Shown piece by piece: positions 1-8,871 of a stretch of 64,000 bases of DNA. The stretch comes from Cyanobium sp. (GTDB taxonomy: Bacteria; Cyanobacteriota; Cyanobacteriia; PCC-6307; Cyanobiaceae): NCBI GenBank assembly GCA_014191755.1, contig BJHE01000008.1:27072-91071 (forward strand). Reading direction: 5' to 3'. The notes beneath the pieces were generated by a model. That model saw only the letters and a list, made by a program, of their open reading frames with translations, did no database searches and had not been told where the DNA came from. The stretch's first letter is position 1. Each line of letters begins with the position of its first letter. The translations under genes were made by a program, and so were the position numbers.

Positions 1-1
1 C

Positions 2-430
2 ATTCCCGTGCCCCGGCGCGAGTTCGATTTCTCGGGCGGCCACGTAACCCACAACATTCCCACCCGCCTGGCCGAGCGAGGTTTCAACTGGCATCCGATG
101 AATGTCTATGCCTCCAATGCCGAGCCGGAAGCCTTCTTCACCCCGGGTCCCGACGCCACGCTCTGGAGTGAGGAGCTGGGACATCTGCGCTACGGCCTGG
201 GCAACTTCTACGGGGTTGATGGCCAGATCACCCATTACCACAACTGGTATGACCGCGTAATCACCACCAAAACTGGGCCAGCCGGGGCACCGTCCCCCCA
301 GCGGCCCCGACGGGAGTTTCCCTCCGCTTTCATCAATGCATATTCCCAGCGCTTCCTCGCGGATTACCAAGCCGGCCGCGTGGACCTGCCCCGGGATCTG
401 AGTAGCCGCCGAGTGCCGGTAGCCCTGTAA
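2..430 (+). CDS. C-terminal part of an unrecognised protein (5' end outside window)
   Basis: The frame is open to the left edge, so the GTG at position 8 is unlikely to be the real start. The visible 142 codons are rich in aromatic residues and His (for example ITHYHNWYDRVI) and show no signal peptide or membrane segment. It ends 4 bases before the next glycosyltransferase, so it is probably part of the same polysaccharide operon. I do not recognise the family. The location suggests a role in polysaccharide synthesis, but that is inference only. Confidence 0.6.
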   Translation: MPVPRREFDFSGGHVTHNIPTRLAERGFNWHPMNVYASNAEPEAFFTPGPDATLWSEELGHLRYGLGNFYGVDGQITHYHNWYDRVITTKTGPAGAPSPQRPRREFPSAFINAYSQRFLADYQAGRVDLPRDLSSRRVPVAL

Positions 431-434
431 CGCT

Positions 435-1559
435 ATGCCGCGCTCCCCCTCCTCTCATCAGCGCAAGGCTGCCCATTTCCTGCTGGTGCCGGAACTTCTC
501 TATTCCCCTCCAAACCGGGCCATCATTGAGGCGCTGCTGAGCTGCGGCTACGCGGTTCATGTGTTCTCACCGGGCACTCCGCAAGATCCCTCGGACTACG
601 GACCCGATGTGCACACCCACCGGGCGGAGTATTCGATCCACTGGCTCCGCCGCCATCTACTCAGCCGCCGGTGGTGGAACTTCGACTGCTTCTCCGGTAC
701 CAGCGAGGATCCCTTGGCCGTGGTTGGGCTGCTCTCCGCCCTGACGGGCCGCGCCTGTTTCTCCTTGGTGGATGAAATCAAATCCGGCGGCTACCGAGGC
801 AACAGCCCGGAGCGCTGGAAGCAGCTCTGCCGTTGGGCCATGCGCCGCTCGCGCTTCACGATCGTGAACGACGACTCCCGTGTGAGCCTGCTGCGGGAGT
901 ACGCCGGACTGGCGGCAGATGCCAATGTGCTGGTCTACCCCGGCTGCTTCCATCAGCCGCCCAAGCCCGATCCGGAGTTCCGTCGGGCTCTGCGCCGACG
1001 CTGGGGGCTGGGGGAGGATGATCTGGTGATCGCCTCGTCCGGAGCCTTCAACCTCACCGCCGGGGCCGACTGGCTGGTGCAGGCGCTCCAGGAGGAGCCG
1101 GGCCTCCAGGCGGTGATTCAACCGCTGGCGGTCAGCCCCCTGTGTCTCTTTCTGCTGAGGCGCCTCGGACTGGAGGGGCGCCTCTACCTGCAGGAGGAAC
1201 GGCTGGGTTGGCAGGAGGCCTGGAGGTCTGCTGTAGGCCTTGACATCGGACTGGCGATCTACACGAATCCAGCCCCCCAGTTCCAGCACATGGGGACCAG
1301 TTCAAACAGACTCTGTATGTTTCTGGCCATGGGAGTACCGGTGATCGCCACCCGACAGCGGAGTTTTCGCTTCATCGAAGACTACGACTGCGGTGTTCTG
1401 GTGGAGAATTACGATCAATTCCTCGCTGCCATTCGCTACATCGGTGCCCATCTTCCCGCCATGCGGGAGAACTGCCACCGCTGCTTCCACGAGTACATCA
1501 TGCCGCCGGACCGCTACCCGCGCTTGCTTGAGGCGATCGCGTCCCTGCCCGGCGGTTGA
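435..1559 (+). CDS. Glycosyltransferase, GT4/GT-B-like
   Basis: A 374-residue protein with the general build of a GT-B glycosyltransferase. The N-terminal half starts with a hydrophobic strand (HFLLVPELLYSPP). The C-terminal half carries the donor-binding region, with SSNRLCMFLAMGVPVIATRQ resembling the E-x7-E neighbourhood of GT4 enzymes, although the usual glutamates are not obvious. It begins 4 bases after the upstream ORF. It probably transfers a sugar from a nucleotide donor in the cytoplasm during assembly of the repeat unit. Donor and acceptor cannot be read from sequence. Confidence 0.75.
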   Translation: MPRSPSSHQRKAAHFLLVPELLYSPPNRAIIEALLSCGYAVHVFSPGTPQDPSDYGPDVHTHRAEYSIHWLRRHLLSRRWWNFDCFSGTSEDPLAVVGLLSALTGRACFSLVDEIKSGGYRGNSPERWKQLCRWAMRRSRFTIVNDDSRVSLLREYAGLAADANVLVYPGCFHQPPKPDPEFRRALRRRWGLGEDDLVIASSGAFNLTAGADWLVQALQEEPGLQAVIQPLAVSPLCLFLLRRLGLEGRLYLQEERLGWQEAWRSAVGLDIGLAIYTNPAPQFQHMGTSSNRLCMFLAMGVPVIATRQRSFRFIEDYDCGVLVENYDQFLAAIRYIGAHLPAMRENCHRCFHEYIMPPDRYPRLLEAIASLPGG

Positions 1560-1594
1560 ATCCACCGGAATCCCCCCCCTCTCCCTGACTTTCC

Positions 1595-2491
1595 TTGGCA
1601 CCCGCCGGCAACCTCCGATACCGTTTTTACTGCGCCGGACGCGAGGCCGGCTGGGCCCTGCGCCGGCGTATTCCGACACGATTACTGCCAGCGCGCAGGG
1701 ATTTAGCAGGAGCCTTCAACATTGGAGTGACCACCTACAGCGAACGGTATGAGAGGTACTTCAAGCCGCTACACAGGAAACTGAGCCGCATCTTTCCCGA
1801 AGTGAGCATCACTGTGGCCGTGAATGGTCATGGCACTCCGGAAGCTCAGGCCGCCTATCTCCAGCGCTTCGAGCGAGAGATCTGCCAAGGAGCGCCTCCC
1901 CACCAGCGCTTCGTGCTCTACGACAGAGCGCACGGCCTCACCACCCTCTGGAACGCGATGCTCGCTAGCTCCCCCGCCGATCGCCCCTTGCTGATCCTCA
2001 ACGACGACCTGGCCGTTGATGGATTCCTGCGCCGGTGGGCGGAGGGCTTCAGCTGGTCCAGCGTGGACCTCAGCCTGCTCAACAGCTCCTGGTCGCACTT
2101 TGTGATCGCTCCAGCCACGGTGGCCCGGGTCGGGGCGTTCGACCCTGGCTTCCCGGGCATCGGTTTCGAGGACATGGACTACACCGCCCGAGCCGGCCTG
2201 GCCGGTGTGGGAATTGCCAACCATCTGTGCGGCTACATCCGCCACCAGGACCACAAACCCGAAGCCACCTCGTTCGACGACATCTCCGGACGGGTCTGGG
2301 GGAAATACACCTCGGCCAACCAGTCCCACTTCGCCGCCCAGTGGGAAACCTGCCCCCCAGGCGAAGGTGTGTTTATCAAGCAGCTCCATGGCCATGTGCG
2401 GCCCCGGCTCCCCGTGACCACCCTGGCTCTGACCCCGATCCCGGCCACGGCCTGGGTGGGTTCCGTTCTGTACCCCGACCGGACGGCGTGA
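1595..2491 (+). CDS. Glycosyltransferase, GT2-like (GT-A fold)
   Basis: The core starts with NIGVTTYSERYERYFKPL. It contains a nucleotide/metal-binding segment (LLILNDDLAVDG) and a later acceptor region with GFEDMDYTARA, all typical of GT-A enzymes. The start is uncertain: the track uses TTG 1595, which adds about 40 Arg-rich residues. An AGGAG at 1708-1712 sits 8 bases before an in-frame ATT (1721) and 14 bases before GTG 1727, so the true start may be near 1721-1727. Its stop overlaps the next gene's GTG start (GTGA), which implies translational coupling. Substrates are unknown. Confidence 0.75.
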   Translation: MAPAGNLRYRFYCAGREAGWALRRRIPTRLLPARRDLAGAFNIGVTTYSERYERYFKPLHRKLSRIFPEVSITVAVNGHGTPEAQAAYLQRFEREICQGAPPHQRFVLYDRAHGLTTLWNAMLASSPADRPLLILNDDLAVDGFLRRWAEGFSWSSVDLSLLNSSWSHFVIAPATVARVGAFDPGFPGIGFEDMDYTARAGLAGVGIANHLCGYIRHQDHKPEATSFDDISGRVWGKYTSANQSHFAAQWETCPPGEGVFIKQLHGHVRPRLPVTTLALTPIPATAWVGSVLYPDRTA

Positions 2492-3822
2492 ACCTTCTCT
2501 TCGTGGCCCCATCCGCCTACCTGCTGGGGGGCGTGCAGGACTGGCTGGCGGATCTGGTGGCCGACCAGCGCCAGCGAGGGGTCAAGGTGACGGTGGCCGT
2601 ACCCGATGACACGATCCATCGGCGAGCCCCCTACGCCAAGCGCTACCCCAGCCTGGCGCCGATCCCCTTCCGCAACCGTTCCGGCAGCGAAGCGGGACGC
2701 ATCCTGGCGCTGGAACAGTTGCTGCGGGCCCATCCCGACCATGTGGTGGCAGGGGTGAACATCGCGGCCCTCTACCCCGCAGTCCGACGGCTGCGGCGCC
2801 AGGGAGACTTCCGCGGCCACCTGGTGATGACCCTGCACGCCATCGAGGCGGACTACTTCGCCGATCTACGCGACCAGAACGACCTTCTCGATGGCCTGGT
2901 GGTGACGAACCGCCTCAGCGGCGAACTGGCCCGCGCCCTCGGGGGGATGGAGGCCGAGCGGGTGTTTTATGCGCCCTACGGGGTTGAGCTGGGATCCGAG
3001 TGGGTCGAACCGGCTCCCGCCACCGCGAAGGCCGACACGGAGCCGCTGCGGATCGCCTGGGTGGGGCGGCTGGATCGGGCCCAGAAGCGGGTGCAGGACC
3101 TGGCTCCGATCCTCAAGGCCCTGGATGCAGAAGGTATTCCCTTTCAGCTCACCATCGCCGGCGACGGCCCGGATCGCCCCCTAGTGGAGGCCTCCCTGGC
3201 CGCCAGAATCACCGCCGGCCAGGTGATCGTCACCGGCGCGATCCCGCGGTCGCAACTGGCCCAGCGGGTTTACCGAACCCATCAGGTGCTGCTGATCACC
3301 TCCGCGTGGGAAACCGGACCGATCGTGGCCTGGGAGGCGATGGCTGCCGGTCTGGCGGTAGTGAGCAGCCGATATGTGGGATCAGGGCTGGAAGGTGCCC
3401 TGGTGCACGGCAGCACTGCCCTGCTTTTCCCCGTGGGCGACGCCCGGGAGGCGGCCGCTCAGCTGGCGAGCCTCCGAAATCCGGCCGGGCTGCGAGAGTT
3501 GGGCGCAGCAGGCTTCGATCTGGTGAAACGGCGCTATTCGCGGGACGCCTCTCAGGCCGCCTGGATGGCAGCGTTCCAGGCCGTGGCGGCCCTCGCCCCC
3601 CTGCCGGTGCCGGGGCGAGCCGTTCCCATCGCCGCAGCCGGTGGGCTGGACCGGCGACTCGGACCGGAAACGGCCGAACGGCTTCGTCGGCTGCTTCGCA
3701 GGCGGTTCCGCCATCGCGAGGCGGGCAGCGAATGGCCCCATAGCGGCCATGCCAGCGGCGACGACGCCTCGCTGCTGGAGCTGGCCGGGGCGCTCGACCG
3801 CGGCACGGGGACCCATGACTGA
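2488..3822 (+). CDS. GT4-family glycosyltransferase
   Basis: The track ORF begins at 2035, but homologous-looking sequence starts at GTG 2488 (VNLLFVAPSAYLLGGVQDWL), which overlaps the previous stop, so I use 2488 (444 aa). The N-terminal domain has the GGVQ loop of GT4 enzymes. The C-terminal domain has LRIAWVGRLDRAQKR and a donor-binding segment WETGPIVAWEAMAAGLAVVS with the E-x7-E spacing. About 70 C-terminal residues are Arg/Ala-rich and look less conserved. It overlaps the next ATG by 8 bases. Inferred role: cytoplasmic sugar transfer onto the growing polysaccharide unit. Confidence 0.85.
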   Translation: MNLLFVAPSAYLLGGVQDWLADLVADQRQRGVKVTVAVPDDTIHRRAPYAKRYPSLAPIPFRNRSGSEAGRILALEQLLRAHPDHVVAGVNIAALYPAVRRLRRQGDFRGHLVMTLHAIEADYFADLRDQNDLLDGLVVTNRLSGELARALGGMEAERVFYAPYGVELGSEWVEPAPATAKADTEPLRIAWVGRLDRAQKRVQDLAPILKALDAEGIPFQLTIAGDGPDRPLVEASLAARITAGQVIVTGAIPRSQLAQRVYRTHQVLLITSAWETGPIVAWEAMAAGLAVVSSRYVGSGLEGALVHGSTALLFPVGDAREAAAQLASLRNPAGLRELGAAGFDLVKRRYSRDASQAAWMAAFQAVAALAPLPVPGRAVPIAAAGGLDRRLGPETAERLRRLLRRRFRHREAGSEWPHSGHASGDDASLLELAGALDRGTGTHD

Positions 3823-4855
3823 GCCGGGAACCCCAACGCGGCGTGAGCAACTCGGCGTGTGGTTGAAGGACCGCTGGCGCTGGGAGCGGGCCCTGCGCTC
3901 GCCTACCCGCCGCTACCTCGGCCTGGCCAACCGCAGCGAAACCGTCGAGCCGGCTCCCGATGACGAAGGTTTCGCCTGCTGCTGGACCTACACCTCCCGT
4001 CTCCATGCCTCCCAGGTCCAGCCCCGACTCGCCCAGCGCCTGCTGGGGCGCTGCCTGGGGGATGCGCCGATCGGACGGCGTCCGTCGCCGGCCCCCTTCA
4101 GCGGCCCCCCCCAGATCAGCGTGCTGATCGGCCACCGGGGTACGGAGCGCCTCCCCCTGTTGCTGGCCACCCTGGAATCGGTGGCCGCCCAGGAAGGGGT
4201 GAGCCTGGAATGCCTCGTGATCGAACAGGACACCACCCCGCGGATCAACACCTCCCTGCCCCCCTGGGTGCGGCACATCCACGCACCGCTGAGCGAGCCG
4301 GAGGCCCCCTACAACCGCTCCCACACCTTCAACGTGGGGGCCCAGGAAGCCCGCTCGCCGGTGTTGCTCCTCCACGACAACGACATGCTCGTGCCCCGCG
4401 GCTATGCCCGGCGCATCCTGCAGCGCATCGGCAACGGCTACGCGGTGGTGAACCCCAAACGCTTTATCTTTTACCTCAACCCGCAGCACAGCCAGGCGGT
4501 GCTGAACAACGGGGCCCCCTACGACGAGAAACCAGCCGATTACATCGTGCAGAACCTCGAAGCCGGCGGCAGCATGGCGATCACAGCCGAGGCCTACAAC
4601 CGGGTGGGTGGCATGGATGAGGAATTCCGGGGCTGGGGAGGGGAGGACAACGAATTCTGGGATCGCTGCCTCACCCTGCCCACCTGGATCTGGGGGTATG
4701 AACCGATCGTGCACCTCTGGCACCGAGGCCAACCCCTCAAGGGCGAAGGCGACAATCCCAATCTCGAGCGGGCCCGCACCCTGATGCTTCGTCCGGCCCG
4801 GGAGCGGATCGAAGACCTGCGGCGGCGGCGCCAGCACGGCGATGGAGGGAGCTGA
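3815..4855 (+). CDS. GT2-family glycosyltransferase with galactosyltransferase-like C-terminus
   Basis: ATG 3815 overlaps the preceding stop and is preferred over the track start at 3641 (346 aa). After about 95 N-terminal residues there is a GT-A domain beginning ISVLIGHRGTERLPLLLATL, with a metal-site candidate LLLHDNDML. A C-terminal motif GGMDEEFRGWGGEDNEFWDR resembles the GWGxED segment of GT7-type galactosyltransferases. That suggests a galactose or GalNAc donor, but donor specificity is inference. The gene is embedded in the overlapping operon. Confidence 0.85.
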   Translation: MTEPGTPTRREQLGVWLKDRWRWERALRSPTRRYLGLANRSETVEPAPDDEGFACCWTYTSRLHASQVQPRLAQRLLGRCLGDAPIGRRPSPAPFSGPPQISVLIGHRGTERLPLLLATLESVAAQEGVSLECLVIEQDTTPRINTSLPPWVRHIHAPLSEPEAPYNRSHTFNVGAQEARSPVLLLHDNDMLVPRGYARRILQRIGNGYAVVNPKRFIFYLNPQHSQAVLNNGAPYDEKPADYIVQNLEAGGSMAITAEAYNRVGGMDEEFRGWGGEDNEFWDRCLTLPTWIWGYEPIVHLWHRGQPLKGEGDNPNLERARTLMLRPARERIEDLRRRRQHGDGGS

Positions 4856-4859
4856 AGCC

Positions 4860-5873
4860 ATGGCCCCGACCACTGAACGTGATCCCGATCTGGTGAGCAC
4901 CATCATTCCGGTGCACAATCGTGCCGATCTGCTGCGGGAAGCCGTAGCCAGCGTTCTGGCCCAGACCTATCGGCCGATCGAGATCGTGATCGTGGACGAC
5001 GGCTCCACCGACGACACCGCCGCCGTGGCGGAGGACCTAGCCCACACCAGCCCGGAGTCGATCCTGGTGATCCACCAGCCCAATGCCGGTCCGGGTGCAG
5101 CCCGGCAACGGGGCCTGGATCGTGCCCGAGGAAGCTTCATTCAGTTCCTGGATTCCGACGACCTGCTGCTGCCGGGCAAATTCGCGGCCCAAGTGGGAGC
5201 TATGCGGCACAAACCCGACTGCCACATCAGCTATGGGCCGAGCCTGGAGGAAAACCACTCGATTCAGCCTGTGCAGCGCCGTGGGCCGATGCGCGGCACC
5301 GGCCAAGTGCGGACCACCCTGTTCCCCCATCTGCTGGTGGAACGCTGGTGGACCACCAGTTGTCCTCTCTACCGCCGTGACTTGCTGGATCGTATCGGTC
5401 CCTGGCGCAGTTGGATCAATGAGGAGGACTGGGAGTACGACGCCCGGGCGGGAGCCACGGGGGCCAGGCTCGCCTGGGTACCGGAGGAGGTGTCAGTGCG
5501 GCGGATTCATCTGGCCGATGGCCACCTCAGCGATGAGGGCTGCGAAGATCCTCGCAAGCTCTCCCACCGTGCCCTGGCCCAAGCCTCCCTCTTCCACTGC
5601 GCCCGGCAGGCGGGCGTGGCCCATGACACACCGGAGATGCGGCAGTTCGTGAGGGCCTCCTTCCTTCTGAGCCGCCAGTGCGGCCTCGCCGGCGTAAACG
5701 ATGCCTCCAAGTCCCTGTTCCAGCTGGCCAGGGCTGCCTCCGGACGACGACGGCTGCAGCAATCTCCGGAATTCCTGCTCTACGGCCTGCTGGCCGCCCT
5801 GGTTGGCTGGCGGGGTGCCGCCCGAGTGAGCCTGGGGCTGCGCCGCCTGATGCCCCGCCGCAACGCCCCATGA
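4860..5873 (+). CDS. GT2-family glycosyltransferase (WcaA-like)
   Basis: Typical GT2: LVSTIIPVHNRADLLREAV at the N-terminus, IVDDGSTDDT for nucleotide binding, and QFLDSDDLLLPGKF with the DxD-type metal site. The track start is ATG 4842, but GGAGGGAG lies 8-9 bases upstream of ATG 4860 while 4842 has no ribosome binding site, so I choose 4860 (337 aa). Its stop overlaps the start of the next GT2 gene. The Trp-rich middle (RWWTTSCPLYRRDLL) probably forms the acceptor pocket. Acceptor and donor are unknown. Confidence 0.88.
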   Translation: MAPTTERDPDLVSTIIPVHNRADLLREAVASVLAQTYRPIEIVIVDDGSTDDTAAVAEDLAHTSPESILVIHQPNAGPGAARQRGLDRARGSFIQFLDSDDLLLPGKFAAQVGAMRHKPDCHISYGPSLEENHSIQPVQRRGPMRGTGQVRTTLFPHLLVERWWTTSCPLYRRDLLDRIGPWRSWINEEDWEYDARAGATGARLAWVPEEVSVRRIHLADGHLSDEGCEDPRKLSHRALAQASLFHCARQAGVAHDTPEMRQFVRASFLLSRQCGLAGVNDASKSLFQLARAASGRRRLQQSPEFLLYGLLAALVGWRGAARVSLGLRRLMPRRNAP

Positions 5874-6784
5874 CCCCGACGACTCCACTGGTTTCCGTGG
5901 TGATGGGGGTGCGCAACGGTGCCGGGACCCTGGAAGCCACCCTGACCTCCCTCACCCAGGGCCAGGATCTCGACCTGGAAGTGCTGGTGATCAATGACGG
6001 CTCGACCGATCAGACCGGTGCGCTGCTGGAACGCTTGGCCGCCGCAGATCGCCGCATCCGGGTGCTGACCCGCGAGGGTCGAGGGCTCACTCGGGCCCTG
6101 ATCGAGGGCTGCAGCGAAGCCAGGGGCAGCTTCATCGCCCGGCAGGATGCTGGCGACCGCTCCCTGCCAGGACGACTCGCGCAGCAGGTGAGCTGCCTAG
6201 AGGCCGATCCAGGTGCCAGTCTTTGCTCCAGCCACGTGCGGCTGGTTGTGGAGGAGGGGGCCACCGCCACCGTGAACCGGCTGGGCGAGGAAAGCCTGGC
6301 CGATGGACTCACCGGACCGTCGATCCATGGTTCGGTGCTCATGCGCCGCGAAGCCTACGAACGGGCCGGCGGCTACCGGGCAGCCTTCTATTACGCCCAG
6401 GATCTCGATCTCTGGAGCCGGATGGTGGAATCCGGGCGGCATCGGGTGGTGCCCGAGGTGCTCTACGAGGCCACCCTTTCGCCTGGATCGATTAGCGGTT
6501 CCCGGCGCCAGGAACAGGAGGCCTTCCACGCCCTGATCGTGGGAGCCACCCGGGCCCGTCGGGCCGGGGAATCCGAGGATCCCTGGCTGGAGCAGGCCGA
6601 GCAGCTGAGCGGAAGCTGCCGCACTGCCCGCCGCAATCCCCGCCGCGAAGCCGATGGCGCTTACTTCATCGCAGCCTGCCTAGCGGCCGAGCACCCTGAT
6701 CTGTCCCGCCGGTACCTGGATCGCACCCTGGAGCTGAACCCCTGGCACCTCAAGGCGCGGCTACGGCAGCTGAGGGCACGATGA
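5870..6784 (+). CDS. GT2-family glycosyltransferase
   Basis: The real start is ATG 5870, which overlaps the upstream stop as ATGA; the track start at 5678 is an extension into the neighbour. The 304-residue product begins PLVSVVMGVRNGAGTLEATL, followed by VINDGSTDQTGALLERL and a DxD-like position FIARQDAGDRSLPGRLAQQ, where the second acidic residue pattern is QDAGD rather than DxDD. The last 60 residues are helical and Arg-rich. It ends in a 4-base ATGA overlap with the large two-domain enzyme that follows. Confidence 0.87.
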   Translation: MTPTTPLVSVVMGVRNGAGTLEATLTSLTQGQDLDLEVLVINDGSTDQTGALLERLAAADRRIRVLTREGRGLTRALIEGCSEARGSFIARQDAGDRSLPGRLAQQVSCLEADPGASLCSSHVRLVVEEGATATVNRLGEESLADGLTGPSIHGSVLMRREAYERAGGYRAAFYYAQDLDLWSRMVESGRHRVVPEVLYEATLSPGSISGSRRQEQEAFHALIVGATRARRAGESEDPWLEQAEQLSGSCRTARRNPRREADGAYFIAACLAAEHPDLSRRYLDRTLELNPWHLKARLRQLRAR

Positions 6785-8871
6785 AGCTCACGGTTGCCAT
6801 CCCCACCTACGGCCGCGACGGGGTGCTCACCGCCAGCATCGCCGACCTTCTGGCCCTCGATCCGCCCCCCTGGGAGCTCCTGATCGTGGACCAGACCCCG
6901 CGCCACGATGCCGACACGGAGGCCCGGCTGGCCCGCTGGCACGAAGAGGGCCATATCCGCTGGTTGCGCCTGGAGCGCCCCTCGATCACCGGTGCCATGA
7001 ACCGGGCCCTGCTCGAGGCCCACGGCGATCGGATCCTTTTCCTCGACGACGACATCCGCCCCGACCCCGACCTGCTGCGGGCCCACCAACGCGCCGGCGA
7101 ATTGGATCCCGAGGCAATGGTGGCCGGCAGGGTACTGCAGCCATGGCACAGCGAGCGGGAGGATCCCCCCGGCGCCCCCTTCCTGTTCAACAGCCTCGAA
7201 CCCCGCAGCTTGAAGGCATTCATGGGGGGCAATGTGGCCATCCCCCTGCGGCGCGCCCGCAGCCTGGGTGGCTTCGACACCAACTTCGTGAAGGTGGCCT
7301 ATCACTTTGAAGCCGAGTTCGCCCACCGCTGGTGCGACAGCGGTGGGCGCATCAACTACGAACCAACCGCCTTGATCCACCATCTGCGGGCCGAACGGGG
7401 CGGCACCCGCAGCTACGGCAAACACCTCACCACCCTGCAACCCGATCACGCGGTGGGGCGCTACTACTTTCTGCTGCGTAGCCGGCCTCCGGCTCAGGCG
7501 CTGTTCGGCTCGGTTGGCGCCCTGCTCAAGTCGGTGCGGACCCGCCACCACCTGAGCCATCCCTGGTGGATCCCGGCCACCCTGCTAGCCGAGTTGCGGG
7601 GCCTGCTGTGGGCACTGCGGCTCAACGCCGGGGGTCCGGCCCTGCTGCCCACCCGCACACCCAGACTGCTGGTGGTGGGCAGCCACCCGGTGCATTACCA
7701 CACACCAATGTTCCACACCCTGGAGGCCGATCCGGCCCTAGCCAGCGACGTGCTCTATCTCTCGCTGCCGGATGCGCGCACCCAGGGGCTGGGCTTCGGC
7801 GTGGCCTTCGCCTGGGATGTGCCCCTGCTTGAGGGCTACCGCTGGCGCCAGGTCCGCAGCGGCCGCGGCCGGGGCATCACCAGCGGCTACTCCGGGGTGT
7901 GGCTGACCAACCCGCTGATGGAACTGGGCTGGGGCCCCTCCCGGCAGCGGCCGGACGCGATCTTCCTGACGGGATGGCATTTCCTGGGCCTGGTGCAGCT
8001 GCATCTGGTGGCGCGTTTACTGCGGATCCCGGTGATCCTGCGGATGGATTCCAATGGGCTCAGACCTCGCTCCTGGCTGCTCAACCGGATCTACGGCGTC
8101 CTCTTCCGGGGCGTGGCGGTGGGGCTGCCGGTGGGCCAGGCGAATGCCCGCTGGTACCGAAGCAATGGTGTGCCCGAGAATCGACTGATCCCTTCTCCCC
8201 ACTTCATCGACAACGCCAGCTTCGCCGCCCAGGCCGCCGAGCAACGCAACCAACGCCAGGCCCTGCGCCAGCGCTGGGGGATCCCGGAGGGAGCCTTCTG
8301 CTTCCTCTTCGCGGGCAAACTTCAGAAGAAAAAACGGCCCCAGGATCTGCTGGAGGCGATGAGACTGCTCCAGCAGCAAGCGCCAACGGGCCACCGCCCG
8401 ATTCACCTTCTGATCGTCGGCAGTGGGCATTTGGAGGAGGCCTGCCGCGCTCAGGCGGCCGCCCATGACCTGCCCGTGAGCTTTGCCGGCTTCCTCAACC
8501 AATCCGCGATCGCCTCGGCCTATGCAGCTAGCGACTGTCTGGTTCTTCCCTCCGACCACGGCGAAACCTGGGGGCTGGTGGTGAATGAGGCCATGGCCTG
8601 CGGCCTGCCGGCCGTGGTGAGCGACCTGGTGGGCTGCCGGGAGGACCTGATCATCGAAGGGAAGACCGGCCTGAGCTACCCCTGTGGCGATCCAGGGGCG
8701 CTAGCGGCCTGCCTGGTGCGCATGGCAGGGGATCCGGAAGCCAGCCGCCGGATGGGGGAGGCAGGCCAGCAGCTGGTGGAGAGAGCCTTCACAGTGGAAG
8801 CTGCCGCAGCTGGCATCCGGGCCGGGGTGATGCGGGTGATCGGACGATCGCCGGCTCCGCCAGACCGATGA
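6781..8871 (+). CDS. Two-domain glycosyltransferase: GT2 fused to GT4
   Basis: At 696 residues it is about twice the size of its neighbours. Residues 1 to about 290 are a GT2 domain (KLTVAIPTYGRDGVLTASI, FLDDDIRPDPDLLRAHQRA). From about residue 300 a separate GT4 domain starts (LLVVGSHPVHYHTPMFHTL) and ends with the donor-site segment HGETWGLVVNEAMACGLPAV. No stop or frameshift is needed, so the fusion is real in this sequence. A bifunctional enzyme could add two consecutive sugars; that is inference. It overlaps both neighbours by ATGA. Confidence 0.88.
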   Translation: MKLTVAIPTYGRDGVLTASIADLLALDPPPWELLIVDQTPRHDADTEARLARWHEEGHIRWLRLERPSITGAMNRALLEAHGDRILFLDDDIRPDPDLLRAHQRAGELDPEAMVAGRVLQPWHSEREDPPGAPFLFNSLEPRSLKAFMGGNVAIPLRRARSLGGFDTNFVKVAYHFEAEFAHRWCDSGGRINYEPTALIHHLRAERGGTRSYGKHLTTLQPDHAVGRYYFLLRSRPPAQALFGSVGALLKSVRTRHHLSHPWWIPATLLAELRGLLWALRLNAGGPALLPTRTPRLLVVGSHPVHYHTPMFHTLEADPALASDVLYLSLPDARTQGLGFGVAFAWDVPLLEGYRWRQVRSGRGRGITSGYSGVWLTNPLMELGWGPSRQRPDAIFLTGWHFLGLVQLHLVARLLRIPVILRMDSNGLRPRSWLLNRIYGVLFRGVAVGLPVGQANARWYRSNGVPENRLIPSPHFIDNASFAAQAAEQRNQRQALRQRWGIPEGAFCFLFAGKLQKKKRPQDLLEAMRLLQQQAPTGHRPIHLLIVGSGHLEEACRAQAAAHDLPVSFAGFLNQSAIASAYAASDCLVLPSDHGETWGLVVNEAMACGLPAVVSDLVGCREDLIIEGKTGLSYPCGDPGALAACLVRMAGDPEASRRMGEAGQQLVERAFTVEAAAAGIRAGVMRVIGRSPAPPDR

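Noticed and set aside
3296-4918. Long minus-strand ORF of 540 codons across the GT genes
   Set aside because: It is antisense to two clear glycosyltransferase genes, has low-complexity Pro/Arg/Gly composition and no motif; a GC-rich shadow.
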